From: an uncultured Opitutia bacterium
GTDB taxonomy: Bacteria; Verrucomicrobiota; Verrucomicrobiia; Opitutales; Opitutaceae
Direction of reading: 5' to 3'
DNA: 52,843 nt
Assembly (NCBI GenBank): GCA_903873805.1
Contig: CAIQQB010000148.1
Coordinates: 1 to 52,843, forward strand
Both the position numbers and the translations under genes were made by a program. Under the pieces are notes generated by a model, which searched no databases, had not been told where the DNA came from, and saw only the letters and a program-made list of their open reading frames with translations. Positions 1-13,848 of this stretch are shown one piece after another (within the stretch, counting starts at the first letter, position 1; each line of letters opens with the position of its first letter).

Positions 1-2223
1 ATCGGCGTAGGCCGAGCTGAGGATCAGGGTGTTGCCGGTGGCGACAAACCCCGCGGTGCTGCCCCAGGTCAGGGTGGCGTTGGCCCCCCCGAGGTTGACC
101 AGCCGGTTGCCGCCGAAGGCCGAGAAGCCACCCGAGCCGGTGAACTGCACCTGACCGGCCCCGGTGCCCAGGTTGCGCGTGAAGTTGGTCGCCACCCCGA
201 TCTCGAGTACGCCCCCGTTGAGCTGGAGGTTGCTGCCCGTGGTCGAGCCCGCCGCGAAGCCGCCGGGTAGCGCGGTGTTGCCCCCGGAGATCCGCAGCAC
301 CGCGCCCTGCACAATCGTCGCCCCACCGTAGCTGTTGGTCGTGTTGGACAAGTTCACCACCCCGGAGCCCAGCGTCGTCAGGCTGTAGTTGCCCCCGCCG
401 TCGGAGATCCGGCCCGACAGGTTGAGCTGGCCCTGCCGGTCGCCGATCGCGCTGTTGCCCGCCAAAGTGATGTTGCCCGCAAAGCTGTTGTTGCCGCCGT
501 CCCCGTAGATCGCCCCGCTGGTCACATTGCCACGCACCCAGCCGCTGCCGTTGATCGTCACGCTCTCGGCTGTCGTGTAGTTGACGCCCCCGCGGAAAGC
601 CAGGGTGCCAAGCGCGCCCACTGTGGTGTTGCCGGTGGTGTTGCCCAGGGCCCCGTTGGCCGTCACCACCACCAGGCCGGAGTTGATGATGACATTGCCG
701 CCGAAGCCCGCCGAGTTGTTGGCGTTGATCGTCAGGATCCCGTCGTCGTTCTTGGTCAGGTCGCCCGTGCCCGTCAGGATCCCGTTGAGGTTGACCGCGC
801 CGCCGCCGTTGACCCCGATGGTGTTGTTGCCGTAAGTGATGTTGCCGTTGATGCAGAGCGTGCTAAACGAAAAGTTGTTGATCCGCAGGTTTTCGAGGAT
901 GACCAGGTTGTTGTTGACGTCATGCTCGGCTTGGGCGCCGTTGTAGTCGTCGACGTTGATTGAGGGCAGGCCGGCCTGGGAGACGTTGCCCAACGTGATC
1001 GTGCCCGAGCCGGTCAGGGTGTAGTCGTAGCCGGTGTCAAAAGTCAGCGAGCGCACGGCCACGTTGCTGCTGAGGTTGACCGTCTGCGGACCCGAGCTCG
1101 GCCGGTTGGCAAACAGGATGTCCGAGTCCGGCGTGGGCACATGGTTGTCGAGGGTGGCGTTCGAGCTGTACCAGTTGGCGCCGGCCGACCACGAGGTGTT
1201 GCCCGCGCCGTTGTCCCATTCGTAGGCGCCCGCCTGGAAGGGCGTCATCGCGACGGAGACGTTGCGGATTTCCTGGGTTTCGTCGGCATTGCCGGTGCCG
1301 GCGGTGAAGCCGATCTTGAAGTTGTCGGGGCGCTGGTAGCTCGAGAGGTCCGCGGAAAAGGCGTTGATCCAGGAACCGCCGACGCCGAATTGCATTTGGA
1401 CGGTGAGCTGGTTATTGGCGTCGAGGGTGAGGTGGAAGGCGCGGTAGTTGGCGCCGGTGTCGTCGGGCCGGGTCGTGGACAGCGGGAAGTCCATCTGGCC
1501 GCCGCCGGTGAGTGTGTCGAGCGGGCTGCTGGCCGCAACGAAGCTCCAGCCGGTCGTGAGGTTGCCGGTGTCGGGACCCCGGACCGAGATGCGGTTGGGG
1601 TAGCCGGTGGTGTTGCCGTTGGCGATGGAGGTGCCGAGACCGCCGTAACGGCCCTCCGTCGCGCCGGCGTAGTTGCCCCAGTTGTCAAAGCCGAAGCCGA
1701 GATAGCCGCCAGGCATGCCGGAGAGGTCGACCCCGCCGCCGCCCGCCACCGTTTTCTGGGCATAGCCGAGCGAGCCGCCGTAGGCGCCCGGGGAAAAGTT
1801 GCTGGCGCTCTTGCTGGCATCGACGAGGAAAAAGGTGATGCCGTCCGCGCCGGTGCCATCCTGCACGAGGTTATTGTGGCCGTTCCAGAACGTATACTCC
1901 ATCGTGATGTCGATCTGGGCGTTGACGGAGAAAATCTGCTGGTCGTACAACGCGTACGTGGACTGGTTCTGAATGCTCTCGGTGAGCCGCAGCCAGCCGT
2001 TGCCCACGGGGTCGACGGTGTTGGCCGTGAGGTAAGGGATGGTGGAATTGCCCGCCCCGCCAAACACCCAGCCGGGCGCGGTCGTGCCACGAAACGTCTG
2101 GTTGATCGTGACGACCTGGGCGTTCAGACCCGAGCCAAGCAACCATGCGGCCAGCAACACGGCGAGGCCAGCCCCCAAAAGACGGCGGCAAAGAAAAATG
2201 AACGTGGGAGCAGGTGAATTCAC
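1..2223 (-). CDS. Autotransporter-associated beta-strand-repeat surface protein with N-terminal lectin-like domain (partial)
   Basis: The reading frame is open from a GTG at 2221-2223 to the left edge of the window (741 codons, C-terminus missing). In-frame stops upstream leave GTG as the only usable start. Residues 1-35 form a signal peptide: a basic CRR, a Leu/Ala-rich core and an Ala-x-Ala-like cleavage site ending LNA. Residues about 37-260 resemble a bacterial L-type lectin domain (GADGITFFLVDAS, GGSLGYAQ, GGYLGFGFDNWGNY). From about 300 on the protein is Asn/Gly/Thr-rich with repeated beta-strand motifs such as GGANATLTWG and LNGGVLEIG, typical of autotransporter-associated repeats. It is probably exported and surface-exposed, perhaps binding carbohydrate. 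Whether the missing C-terminus carries an autotransporter barrel or a PEP-CTERM-type anchor cannot be seen. The family is certain; the substrate is unknown. Confidence 0.85.
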   Translation of the reverse strand, partial: MNSPAPTFIFLCRRLLGAGLAVLLAAWLLGSGLNAQVVTINQTFRGTTAPGWVFGGAGNSTIPYLTANTVDPVGNGWLRLTESIQNQSTYALYDQQIFSVNAQIDITMEYTFWNGHNNLVQDGTGADGITFFLVDASKSASNFSPGAYGGSLGYAQKTVAGGGGVDLSGMPGGYLGFGFDNWGNYAGATEGRYGGLGTSIANGNTTGYPNRISVRGPDTGNLTTGWSFVAASSPLDTLTGGGQMDFPLSTTRPDDTGANYRAFHLTLDANNQLTVQMQFGVGGSWINAFSADLSSYQRPDNFKIGFTAGTGNADETQEIRNVSVAMTPFQAGAYEWDNGAGNTSWSAGANWYSSNATLDNHVPTPDSDILFANRPSSGPQTVNLSSNVAVRSLTFDTGYDYTLTGSGTITLGNVSQAGLPSINVDDYNGAQAEHDVNNNLVILENLRINNFSFSTLCINGNITYGNNTIGVNGGGAVNLNGILTGTGDLTKNDDGILTINANNSAGFGGNVIINSGLVVVTANGALGNTTGNTTVGALGTLAFRGGVNYTTAESVTINGSGWVRGNVTSGAIYGDGGNNSFAGNITLAGNSAIGDRQGQLNLSGRISDGGGNYSLTTLGSGVVNLSNTTNSYGGATIVQGAVLRISGGNTALPGGFAAGSTTGSNLQLNGGVLEIGVATNFTRNLGTGAGQVQFTGSGGFSAFGGNRLVNLGGANATLTWGSTAGFVATGNTLILSSAYAD

Positions 2224-2283
2224 GCAGACGTCAGTTGATCGTCCCTAATTGAAGATACTTAGGGTCATTCGTCAAATAAAAAG

Positions 2284-2299
2284 TAGGGTGTTCACCCTA
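2284..2299. promoter_or_regulatory. Short perfect inverted repeat upstream of the surface-protein gene
   Basis: A 7-bp perfect inverted repeat with a 2-base centre (TAGGGTG-TT-CACCCTA). It lies about 60 bases before the GTG start of the surface protein and 40 bases after the stop of the helical-repeat protein gene on the same strand. It could be an operator for the former or a weak stem at the end of the latter. No run of T follows on the minus strand, so an operator is slightly favoured. Confidence 0.35.
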
Positions 2300-2338
2300 G
2301 TTTAAGACCCGCCCTGCAGCACCCGCCTTGTTTCTATT

Positions 2339-3862
2339 TTAACGCTTTGTATACAAAGAATAAACAACATCAATATCCATGGTCGGAATGGCTGGAAGAA
2401 GCAGTTTAATACGCGGATTTTGTCCATTTCCACGCAGAATTCCTGCCAGGGGTTCAAGAGTTTCCGGCAAGTGTCCTCCAGCCACCACGCGAATCCAGTC
2501 ACTCAGATCCCGCTGGTCTTGGTCGTTTTTTGACACGGCAGCCGCGCAATAGAGCGCCAACGCCTGAGGCAGGCGCTCGGTGCTTGGCGTCGCCGGATCC
2601 CGCCGCCATGCCGCCGTCAGTTCCTTCATTGCCTCCGGCAAAGGATAGCGGATCAGGTGGGCGCACAGCAAGTCCGTCACGGCCGCATTGGGTGACAGTG
2701 TGGTGCTCAGCAGCGTGTGGATTTCCCTCAACCGGGTAGCGTCATCGCCCGCCGTCGCGAGGATACTCAGGTTCAGGCTGGCGAACGAACGGGTGGACAG
2801 CTGGGCGCGCGCCGCGTTGACCGCCGCAAGGGCGTCCTGCAACCAACCGCCCTGCACCAGCCGTTCAATGCGGTAATAACGGGCGTATTCGCCAGCCGGG
2901 GCCGGCGGCTCTGCCCGCAGCTTTGTGTGCAACGCCTCGCCCGCCAGGTGACCGCGGAGCACCGCCGCCTCGATCCCAATGACCTCCCGCAGATCAACCG
3001 GCGTTTTTCCCGGTGCGGCCAGCAGGGCTTCCAGCGGGGCCGCATCGCCTGTCTGGCGGACGGCGAAGAGCAGTCCGTGCAACCACGGCGGCTCGCCGGT
3101 TTCCGCGAGCTCATCCTTGGCCAGCCCGATGATCGCAGGAAATTCACCACGGGCCAGCAGGCTGCGGAACCACACCTGACTGGTTTCGGTGCGGCGTTCC
3201 GCATGTGCCGCCCGCAGCCGCCCGTAAATCTGGTCAGCCGAAATCGGATCCGCCGCCTGGCGAAACTGTGCCAGCATCATGCCCACCGGATAATTGTCCG
3301 GCTCGAACTGATAGGCATTGGCCAGATCGAGCATCGCCTCCTCAACCCTGCCCGCGCCGTAAGCCGTGCGAAACTTTTCCAAGAAAAGCACCGCACGCGC
3401 ACGCGCCAGCTCGGGACGCAGCGTTGGCAGCCAGAAAACCTGGGGGAACCCAATTTGATAGCCGCGCAGCCTCAGGCCGGTATACAGGGTGAGCGCCCCG
3501 GCCAGATATAACGAGAGCACCGTCAGTGCGGCCACACCCGCCGCCCGGCCCCAGAACGGCCGGACCTGGGCCGCCGCCACGCTGCAGCACCACCGTCCAT
3601 CCGCGCTCCGCTCGAGCAGCGGGCACACGACCCGGAACCGCGCGGCGCGCTGCCAGCCGTTGACCGCATCGCAGCCGGTTACATGCGCCGCGCCGGAATC
3701 ACTCGGATTCTGGCACGGACAGCGCCCGCGGGCGCCGCGCCAGCGATACCAGGATTTGCGCAGGTTCCAGTAAAGGAACCCCCACGCCACCCGGAACAGG
3801 TCGTTGATCCAGCCCTTCACAGGCACGGCAGTGCCGGACCGGGCGGGCCGTGGCAAATCCAA
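2339..3862 (-). CDS. Membrane-anchored helical-repeat (TPR-like) protein
   Basis: A 507-residue protein. The N-terminal 100 residues are rich in Arg, Trp and Cys (CPC, a Cys about 17 residues later, then CPLL and WCC), like a small metal-binding segment. One clear membrane span follows at about 108-128. The rest, about 150-500, is a run of amphipathic helices of TPR type (for example EEAMLDLANAYQFEPDN). The helical part probably lies outside the cytoplasm as a protein-interaction platform. The function is unknown. The start is uncertain: an internal GTG at VKGWIND would remove about 15 residues. It ends 115 bases before the surface-protein gene and begins 19 bases after the MFS transporter gene on the same strand, so it may be cotranscribed with the latter. 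Confidence 0.7.
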   Translation of the reverse strand: MDLPRPARSGTAVPVKGWINDLFRVAWGFLYWNLRKSWYRWRGARGRCPCQNPSDSGAAHVTGCDAVNGWQRAARFRVVCPLLERSADGRWCCSVAAAQVRPFWGRAAGVAALTVLSLYLAGALTLYTGLRLRGYQIGFPQVFWLPTLRPELARARAVLFLEKFRTAYGAGRVEEAMLDLANAYQFEPDNYPVGMMLAQFRQAADPISADQIYGRLRAAHAERRTETSQVWFRSLLARGEFPAIIGLAKDELAETGEPPWLHGLLFAVRQTGDAAPLEALLAAPGKTPVDLREVIGIEAAVLRGHLAGEALHTKLRAEPPAPAGEYARYYRIERLVQGGWLQDALAAVNAARAQLSTRSFASLNLSILATAGDDATRLREIHTLLSTTLSPNAAVTDLLCAHLIRYPLPEAMKELTAAWRRDPATPSTERLPQALALYCAAAVSKNDQDQRDLSDWIRVVAGGHLPETLEPLAGILRGNGQNPRIKLLLPAIPTMDIDVVYSLYTKR

Positions 3863-3881
3863 AGCTCGCCGGCGGCGGCGC

Positions 3882-5222
3882 TCAGGCGGCTTTAGGCGGG
3901 CGGATGAAGAGCGTCAGCACGGCGCCGACGACCAGCACCGAACCAGCGGCAATGAACGAGGACTGGAAGCTCCCGCCGCTATTGGCCGTGAGGGACTGCT
4001 GCACCTTGGGAAAGATGAACCCGCCCACGCCCCACGCCGTGAACAGCACGCCGTAATTCAGCCCGAACCCCTTCAAGCCCCAGAAATCCTTGGCGAAGGA
4101 GGGAAACAGGGCGAGATTCGCCCCGTAGTTGAAGCCGATCATCGTGGCGACGAGCACCACGATCAGGGCCAGGCCAATCCCGCTCGAAGCCGGCGCCGCC
4201 GCGGGAGCGGGTGCGCTCGCCGTCGCCGGACTGGCTGTCACCGTCGTCGCCGGGGCGGCAACTGCGGCCGCCGCCGCCGGCTTCGGGGCCGCGGCCGGCA
4301 CGCTGGCCGTGACCGGAATCGCGATGAACATGAGCGCGGCCTGCAGGCCCAGCACCAGCATCAGCGTCTGCCGCCGTCCGATCTTGTCGGAGAGGATGCC
4401 CGCCACGATGCGCCCGCCGGCGTTACCAATGGCCATGATGGCAACCGCGACAAAGGCGTGCGCGCCCATGCTGGCCTTGGCCATACCGCTCAGGCTGCCG
4501 ATGACCATCAGGCCGGCCCCGGCGCCGATGACATAGATCAGCCACAGCAGGTAGAACACAGGGCTGCGGAGCATTTCACCTGGCGTGGCGCCCGCAACGG
4601 GCGGCTTGGCGGTGCCAGGCGCGGCAGTGCTAAAGCCCGGCGGCGGGTTCACCAGCAATTGCGACAGCCCGCACACAATGAGGAGAAACGCCACCCCGAG
4701 GATGAACATGGATTTCTGCAGCGTGTAATGCGTCAGCAAGTAGTCCGCCGTGGGCGCAAGGTAGACCGGCGCCAGGCCGAATCCCGCCACCACGAGGCCG
4801 GCGATCAGGCCGGTTTTCGCCGGAGGAAACCATTTCAGCGCCGCCGGCGTTGCGGCCGAATAGCCGAATCCGAGACCGAGGCCCACCAGCACGCCGAAGC
4901 CGAGCAGCCAGATGCCATAGCTCTGCGAGCTGGAGAGGAGCAGCATGCCCGCCCCGACCAGCACCCCGCCGATGGTCGCGGTGAGCCGGGGTCCGAGCTT
5001 GTCCTGAAAGCGCCCCGCCACGATCATGGTGAAGGCGAAAACAAGACAGCACAGCGCGTAGGGATCGTTGAGCTGGCTGGCCTTCCAGTCCGGCATCTTG
5101 GCAATGGCCGGTTTGAACAGGCTCCACGTGTACAGCACTCCGAGTGCGAGGTTGATGCCAAGACCGGACAACGCGACCGACCAGCCGCGGTTCTTCACAG
5201 ACGGGGGGTTTTCAATAGCCAT
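3882..5222 (-). CDS. OFA-family MFS transporter
   Basis: A 446-residue major facilitator protein of the oxalate/formate antiporter type. The N-terminal half matches the family closely: GINLALGVLYTWSLFKPAI in TM1, the GRFQDKLGPR loop between TM2 and TM3, and GLGFGYSAATPAALKWFPP in TM4-5. About 12 membrane spans can be placed. It probably moves a small carboxylate across the inner membrane; the substrate cannot be read from sequence. A loop in the second half, about residues 300-350, is a long Ala/Pro/Thr stretch that is not typical of the family. The gene is divergent from the S46 peptidase, with 165 bases between them, and lies just upstream of the helical-repeat gene. Confidence 0.85.
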   Translation of the reverse strand: MAIENPPSVKNRGWSVALSGLGINLALGVLYTWSLFKPAIAKMPDWKASQLNDPYALCCLVFAFTMIVAGRFQDKLGPRLTATIGGVLVGAGMLLLSSSQSYGIWLLGFGVLVGLGLGFGYSAATPAALKWFPPAKTGLIAGLVVAGFGLAPVYLAPTADYLLTHYTLQKSMFILGVAFLLIVCGLSQLLVNPPPGFSTAAPGTAKPPVAGATPGEMLRSPVFYLLWLIYVIGAGAGLMVIGSLSGMAKASMGAHAFVAVAIMAIGNAGGRIVAGILSDKIGRRQTLMLVLGLQAALMFIAIPVTASVPAAAPKPAAAAAVAAPATTVTASPATASAPAPAAAPASSGIGLALIVVLVATMIGFNYGANLALFPSFAKDFWGLKGFGLNYGVLFTAWGVGGFIFPKVQQSLTANSGGSFQSSFIAAGSVLVVGAVLTLFIRPPKAA

Positions 5223-5387
5223 TTTTTCGGGGAATCGGGGTTAGTGGCGAATCCCCGCGCCGATGGCAACCCCGCAGATTTTCCGACCCGCGCCGACATT
5301 TTCGGCCTCCCGGCGTCTCGGCCGGATGTTTGCTCTGGTTCCCGCTTCAGTTTCTTCCCAGAGTCCCGGCTTTCCGCCCCGCCGCCC

Positions 5388-7457
5388 ATGAAGCCCTCCG
5401 CCTTTTTCCTGCTCGCCGCCACGATCGCCCTCACAGCCGCCCACGCCGACGAGGGCATGTGGCTCTACACCGCCCCACCCCGCGACCAGATCCAGGCGAA
5501 ATACGGCTTCGCGCTCACCGACCCGTGGCTCGACCACCTCATGCACGCCTCCGTGCGCTTAAATAGCGGCGGCTCCGGCTCCTTCGTCAGCGGCGACGGC
5601 CTCGTTCTCACCAACCACCACGTCGGCGCCGACGCCCTCCAGAAGTTCAGCACCCCGGCGCACAACTACCTCCGCGACGGCTTCGCGGCCGCCACGCCCG
5701 CCGACGAAATCAAGTGCCTCGATCTCGAACTCAACGTCCTCCAGTCCGTCGAGGACGTCACCGCGCGCGTCAACGCCGCCATTCCCGCCGGCGCGACCGG
5801 CGATGCGGCCGCCCTCGCCCGCCGCAGCATCTTCGCCGCCATCGAAAAGGAATCCCGCGAGGCCACCGGGCTCCGCAGCGATGTCGTCACGCTCTGGCAG
5901 GGCGGCGCCTACCACCTCTACCGCTCGAAGCGCTACACCGACATCCGCCTCGTCTTCGCCCCCGAAGCCCAGGCCGCGTTCTTCGGCGGCGACCCCGACA
6001 ACTTCGAGTACCCCCGCTACGACCTCGATGTGTGTTTCTTCCGCGTCTATGAAAACGGCCTGCCGGTGCGCCCCGCGCATTTCTTGCAATGGTCCGCGGC
6101 CGGCGCACAAGACGGCGACCTCGTGTTTGTCTCCGGCCACCCCGGCCGCACTAGCCGCCTGCTCACCGTCCCCGAGCTCGCGTTTCTCCGCGACAACCAG
6201 TTCCCCTGGCAGCTCGCCGGCCTCAAGCGCCGCGAGGTGCTGCTCTCCGCCTGGAGCGGGCGCAGCGAGGAGAACGCCCGCCGCGCCCGCGACGACCTGT
6301 TCGGCGTCCAAAACTCCCGCAAGGTCCGCGACGGCGAGCTCGCCGCGCTCCAGGACCCCGCATTCTTCGGCGCGAAGGTCGCCGCTGAAAACTCATTCAA
6401 GCAACGGCTCGCCGCCCGGCCCGACGCCGCCGACGCCCTCGCGGCCTACGGCCAGATCGCCGCCGCCCAACGCCTCCTCGCCGGCATCGCGACCCGCCAG
6501 CGTCTGCTGGAAAACGGCAACGGGTTCTCCGCCCAGTCCTTCGGCCTCGCCCGCGCCCTGCTTCGCGCCGGCGACGAGCGTCCGAAGCCCAACGGCGAAC
6601 GCCTCCGGGAATTCGCCGATTCCCACCGCGAGTCGTTTGAACTCGACCTGTTTTCCGACCGGCCGATCTATCCCGACTTCGAAATCCTCACGCTCGGGGA
6701 CTCTCTCACGCTGCTCGTCGAGCAGCTGGGCGCCGGCGACCCATTGGTGCAGACGGTCCTCGCCGGTCAGTCGCCCCGCGCCCGCGCCGCCACGCTTATC
6801 AATACGACGCGGGTGCGCGACGTGGCCTTCCGCCACCAGCTTTACGAGGGCGGGGCCGCCGCCGTTGCGGCCGCGCAGGATCCGCTGATCGAGCTCGCCC
6901 GCGCCATCGACCCCGAGTCCCGCCGCCTGCGTAAGATCGCCGAGGCCCAGGACGAGACCAAACAGCAGGCTCAGGCTGTCATCGGCAAGGCCCGCTTTGC
7001 GCTCGAGGGCGCCGGCGGCTACCCCGACGCCACCTTCACGCTCCGCCTCAGCTACGGCCTCGTCAAAGGCTACGAGGAGAACGGGGCGCACGTCCCCGCG
7101 CTGACTACCTTTGCCGGTCTCTACGACCGCAGCGCCGCGCAGCACAACCAGCCGCCCTTCGACCTCCCGGCACGCTGGGTGGAACGGAAGCAGGGTCTCG
7201 ACCTGGCTACGCCGTTCAACTTCGTCAGCACCTGTGACATCATCGGTGGCAACTCCGGAAGCCCGGTGGTGAACCGCGCGGGGGAGTTCGTCGGCATCAT
7301 TTTCGACGGCAACCTCCAGTCGCTCTCGGCCGACTTCGGCTACGACGACGTGCAGTCGCGCGCGCTGAGCGTGCATAGTGCCGGCATCCTCGAGGCGCTG
7401 CGGAAAGTCTACGCCGTCCCCGCCCTCGCCGCCGAGCTGGTCGCGGGCCACCGCTAA
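5388..7457 (+). CDS. S46-family peptidase (dipeptidyl-peptidase type), exported
   Basis: Start ATG at 5388 gives a 689-residue protein with a signal peptide (MKPSAFFLLAATIALTAAHA), close to the usual length of about 700. The open frame runs far upstream of this ATG, but that part is antisense to the transporter. Catalytic features of S46 chymotrypsin-fold peptidases are present: GLVLTNHHVG with the histidine at 77/78, GGDPDNFEYPRYDLD (about 200-214) with the acidic residues, and GGNSGSPVVN with nucleophile Ser623. The family releases dipeptides from the N-terminus of oligopeptides in the periplasm, helping cells live on protein. In known members the segment after DNF usually reads PRH; here it is PRY. 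The exact specificity (DPP7- or DPP11-like) cannot be told. Confidence 0.92.
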   Translation: MKPSAFFLLAATIALTAAHADEGMWLYTAPPRDQIQAKYGFALTDPWLDHLMHASVRLNSGGSGSFVSGDGLVLTNHHVGADALQKFSTPAHNYLRDGFAAATPADEIKCLDLELNVLQSVEDVTARVNAAIPAGATGDAAALARRSIFAAIEKESREATGLRSDVVTLWQGGAYHLYRSKRYTDIRLVFAPEAQAAFFGGDPDNFEYPRYDLDVCFFRVYENGLPVRPAHFLQWSAAGAQDGDLVFVSGHPGRTSRLLTVPELAFLRDNQFPWQLAGLKRREVLLSAWSGRSEENARRARDDLFGVQNSRKVRDGELAALQDPAFFGAKVAAENSFKQRLAARPDAADALAAYGQIAAAQRLLAGIATRQRLLENGNGFSAQSFGLARALLRAGDERPKPNGERLREFADSHRESFELDLFSDRPIYPDFEILTLGDSLTLLVEQLGAGDPLVQTVLAGQSPRARAATLINTTRVRDVAFRHQLYEGGAAAVAAAQDPLIELARAIDPESRRLRKIAEAQDETKQQAQAVIGKARFALEGAGGYPDATFTLRLSYGLVKGYEENGAHVPALTTFAGLYDRSAAQHNQPPFDLPARWVERKQGLDLATPFNFVSTCDIIGGNSGSPVVNRAGEFVGIIFDGNLQSLSADFGYDDVQSRALSVHSAGILEALRKVYAVPALAAELVAGHR

Positions 7458-7700
7458 TCCAGTCGTTCTTTCGACGTTCCGCTTTATCTTTTCCTTTCCA
7501 CAAGCTCATTGGGCGCTCGCGCCACCGCCCGGGTGATCCCGCCCCATGCTTCGCGTTCATTCGCGACGCTTCGCGGTGCATTCTTCCGGTCGGTCCACCG
7601 GCCAATCTTTTCCTTTGAAACCCGCCGGGAATGCGGCATCAGTGTGGCTCCTCGTTTTCCCTCCCCTGAACCTCAGCCGGGTTTTTCCCCCCAACGTTCC

Positions 7701-12440
<4,740 letters not shown>

Positions 12441-12468
12441 TCCGCGGCGGGCCGCGCCGGTTCGCCCT

Positions 12469-12840
12469 TTACGCGGGCGTAACCGGCTGCTCGCGGGCGG
12501 AGGCGATGACGTTGCCCGGACCCATCAGGACGATCTTCGCCCGGTGGGCGGCAATTTCTGCCTCGGCGAGCCGGCAATACGCCAGGACGATGATGAGGTC
12601 GCCGGGGGTGACCAGCCGGGCGGCGGCGCCGTTGATCTGAAACTCGCCAGTCCCGCCGTAGATCACATAGGTCGTGAAACGCGCGGCATTCGTGATGTCC
12701 AGCACATCCACCTGCTCAAACTCGAGCAGTCCGGCGGCGCGGCAGGCGGCACGGTCGATGGTGATCGAGCCCTCGTAGTCGGGATCGGCGGCCGTGATGA
12801 CGGCGCGGTGGATCTTGGTCTTGAGAAAGGTGCGGAACAC
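12469..12840 (-). CDS. panD: Aspartate 1-decarboxylase proenzyme
   Basis: Makes beta-alanine from aspartate for pantothenate synthesis. The enzyme self-cleaves to form a pyruvoyl group. A GTG start at 12838-12840 gives a 123-residue protein beginning (M)FRTFLKTKIHRAVIT, the usual PanD N-terminus, and puts the Gly24-Ser25 cleavage site (YEGSITID) at the classical number. A longer frame starts at 12885 but adds 15 non-homologous residues. Other family signatures are INGAAARLVTPGD and IIVLAYC. It is the last gene of a same-strand group with coaB, coaC and panB and is convergent with nifJ 28 bases away. Confidence 0.92.
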   Translation of the reverse strand: MFRTFLKTKIHRAVITAADPDYEGSITIDRAACRAAGLLEFEQVDVLDITNAARFTTYVIYGGTGEFQINGAAARLVTPGDLIIVLAYCRLAEAEIAAHRAKIVLMGPGNVIASAREQPVTPA

Positions 12841-12956
12841 GGTGGAAAGGGCGGGCAGGCTGAGGCGGCCGGGGGCCGGGCGCAAGCGTCGGTTGCAGGA
12901 GTGCTGTTAGCCGGTTGGCTCGAAGTTTTGTGTCGGGGTGGTTGCTCCAGATGGAG

Positions 12957-12980
12957 CCGGGGCGCCCTCGCCCCGGTTTT
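12957..12980 (+). terminator. GC hairpin followed by TTTT
   Basis: A perfect 8-bp stem with a 4-base CCCT loop (CCGGGGCG / CGCCCCGG) followed by four T on the plus strand. It lies between coaB and panD, which both read minus, so its polarity does not match its neighbours. The stem length and CCCT loop match other palindromes in this window (48592-48611), so it may be a repeat rather than a working terminator. Confidence 0.45.
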
Positions 12981-13057
12981 GGCCGCAAACGCCAGCTTCG
13001 CCTATTCCGCTAGGCCGGCCAATCGAGCCACAGAAACGGCGTGCTTGGCGCTCGCCG

Positions 13058-13711
13058 TTACGAGGCAGACCGCAGCGGTGAGCGGGTGAGAAAACGGTCC
13101 AGCCAGGCCGCCAGGGCGGGCAGGCCGGCCAGAGCCACGGGCCGGACGGAACCCTCGACGTAGGCGCGATACCGGCGGCCGGTGCCGGCCCCGAGATCGT
13201 CCAGATCGTTGTGAATCACCGCATCAACTGCACCGGAGGCAAACAGCCGGCTGACCGCCGCCTCGCGGGTGGATCGATTGGCTCTCGCAGTGAGCTTGAA
13301 ACCGATGACGAGCGGCGGGCGGGGGGCGAACGATTTGAGTCGCGGCAGGATCTTCGCCGTGGGCACCAGTCGCAGCGTGAGGCTGCACCGGTCCGAGGTG
13401 GTTTTGCCGCGCAGCCGCCGCGCCGGAGTGTAGTCGGCGACCGCCGCGCACTGGATGACCACATCATAGCCGCCGGCAGAGAGCAGCGTCCGAAGCCGCC
13501 CGTGCAAATCGGCGGCCGAATCAAAGGTCACGCTGTCACGCACGCGCCGCGCGCCGACCGCGCCAGTGCCGCGCAGGAGGGTGACGCGATGGCCGCGGCC
13601 CGCCAGGGCGTCGGCGAGCGCCGCTCCGGTTGCGCCCGTGCTGACATTCGAGAGGAAACGAACGTCGTCGATCGGCTCGCGCGTGGCGCCGGAGGTGACG
13701 AGGATTTTCAC
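13058..13711 (-). CDS. coaB: Phosphopantothenate-cysteine ligase (stand-alone CoaB)
   Basis: Joins 4'-phosphopantothenate and cysteine in CoA synthesis. The protein starts at a GTG (13709-13711) with (M)KILVTSGATREPIDDVRF, followed by LSNVSTGATG, the nucleotide-binding start of the CoaB domain. CAAVADYTP and GFKLTA are also present. It has 217 residues, the size of one CoaB domain. The open frame extends upstream into coaC in another frame, but that stretch is not homologous. In most bacteria CoaB is fused behind CoaC; here the two are separate with 137 bases between them, and that spacer contains two palindromic repeats. Confidence 0.88.
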   Translation of the reverse strand: MKILVTSGATREPIDDVRFLSNVSTGATGAALADALAGRGHRVTLLRGTGAVGARRVRDSVTFDSAADLHGRLRTLLSAGGYDVVIQCAAVADYTPARRLRGKTTSDRCSLTLRLVPTAKILPRLKSFAPRPPLVIGFKLTARANRSTREAAVSRLFASGAVDAVIHNDLDDLGAGTGRRYRAYVEGSVRPVALAGLPALAAWLDRFLTRSPLRSAS

Positions 13712-13724
13712 GGGGAGAATATTA

Positions 13725-13741
13725 ACACAGAGTTCACGGAG
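13725..13741. repeat. Cacagagttcacggag-type dispersed repeat fragment
   Basis: The 17-base string ACACAGAGTTCACGGAG matches two near-copies at 50534-50550 and 50558-50572 in another intergenic region. It is noncoding and sits just ahead of coaB. It is part of a dispersed repeat of unknown function. Confidence 0.5.
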
Positions 13742-13754
13742 AATCTTTTGGGCA

Positions 13755-13779
13755 GTAGGGCTCGACCTTGCGTCGAGCC
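13755..13779 (+). repeat. GTAG-type palindromic repeat, copy between coaC and coaB
   Basis: GTAG leader, then an 8-bp perfect stem GGCTCGAC / GTCGAGCC with loop CTTGC. It forms an inverted pair with the copy at 13803-13827 and has the same stem as the copy at 26432-26456. Confidence 0.75.
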
Positions 13780-13802
13780 TTGGGAAAAGTGGAGAAAAGG
13801 AA

Positions 13803-13827
13803 GGCCTCACACAAGGTGAGGCCCTAC
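13803..13827 (-). repeat. GTAG-type palindromic repeat, inverted partner
   Basis: Read on the minus strand it is GTAGGGCCTCAC, loop CTTGT, GTGAGGCC. The stem differs from the partner copy at 13755-13779 at paired positions, so base pairing is kept, and the loop is nearly the same. Confidence 0.75.
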
Positions 13828-13848
13828 AAGGGCGCAACTCTCCTCGCC

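Noticed and set aside
1141..2217. Long plus-strand frame opposite the surface-protein gene
   Set aside because: The minus-strand frame has signal peptide, lectin-like domain and beta repeats. The plus frame is Arg/Gly/Ala/Val-rich noise.
3804..5387. Upstream extension of the S46 peptidase frame (about 528 extra codons)
   Set aside because: It is antisense to the transporter gene and lacks protein-like composition. The signal peptide at 5388 marks the true start.
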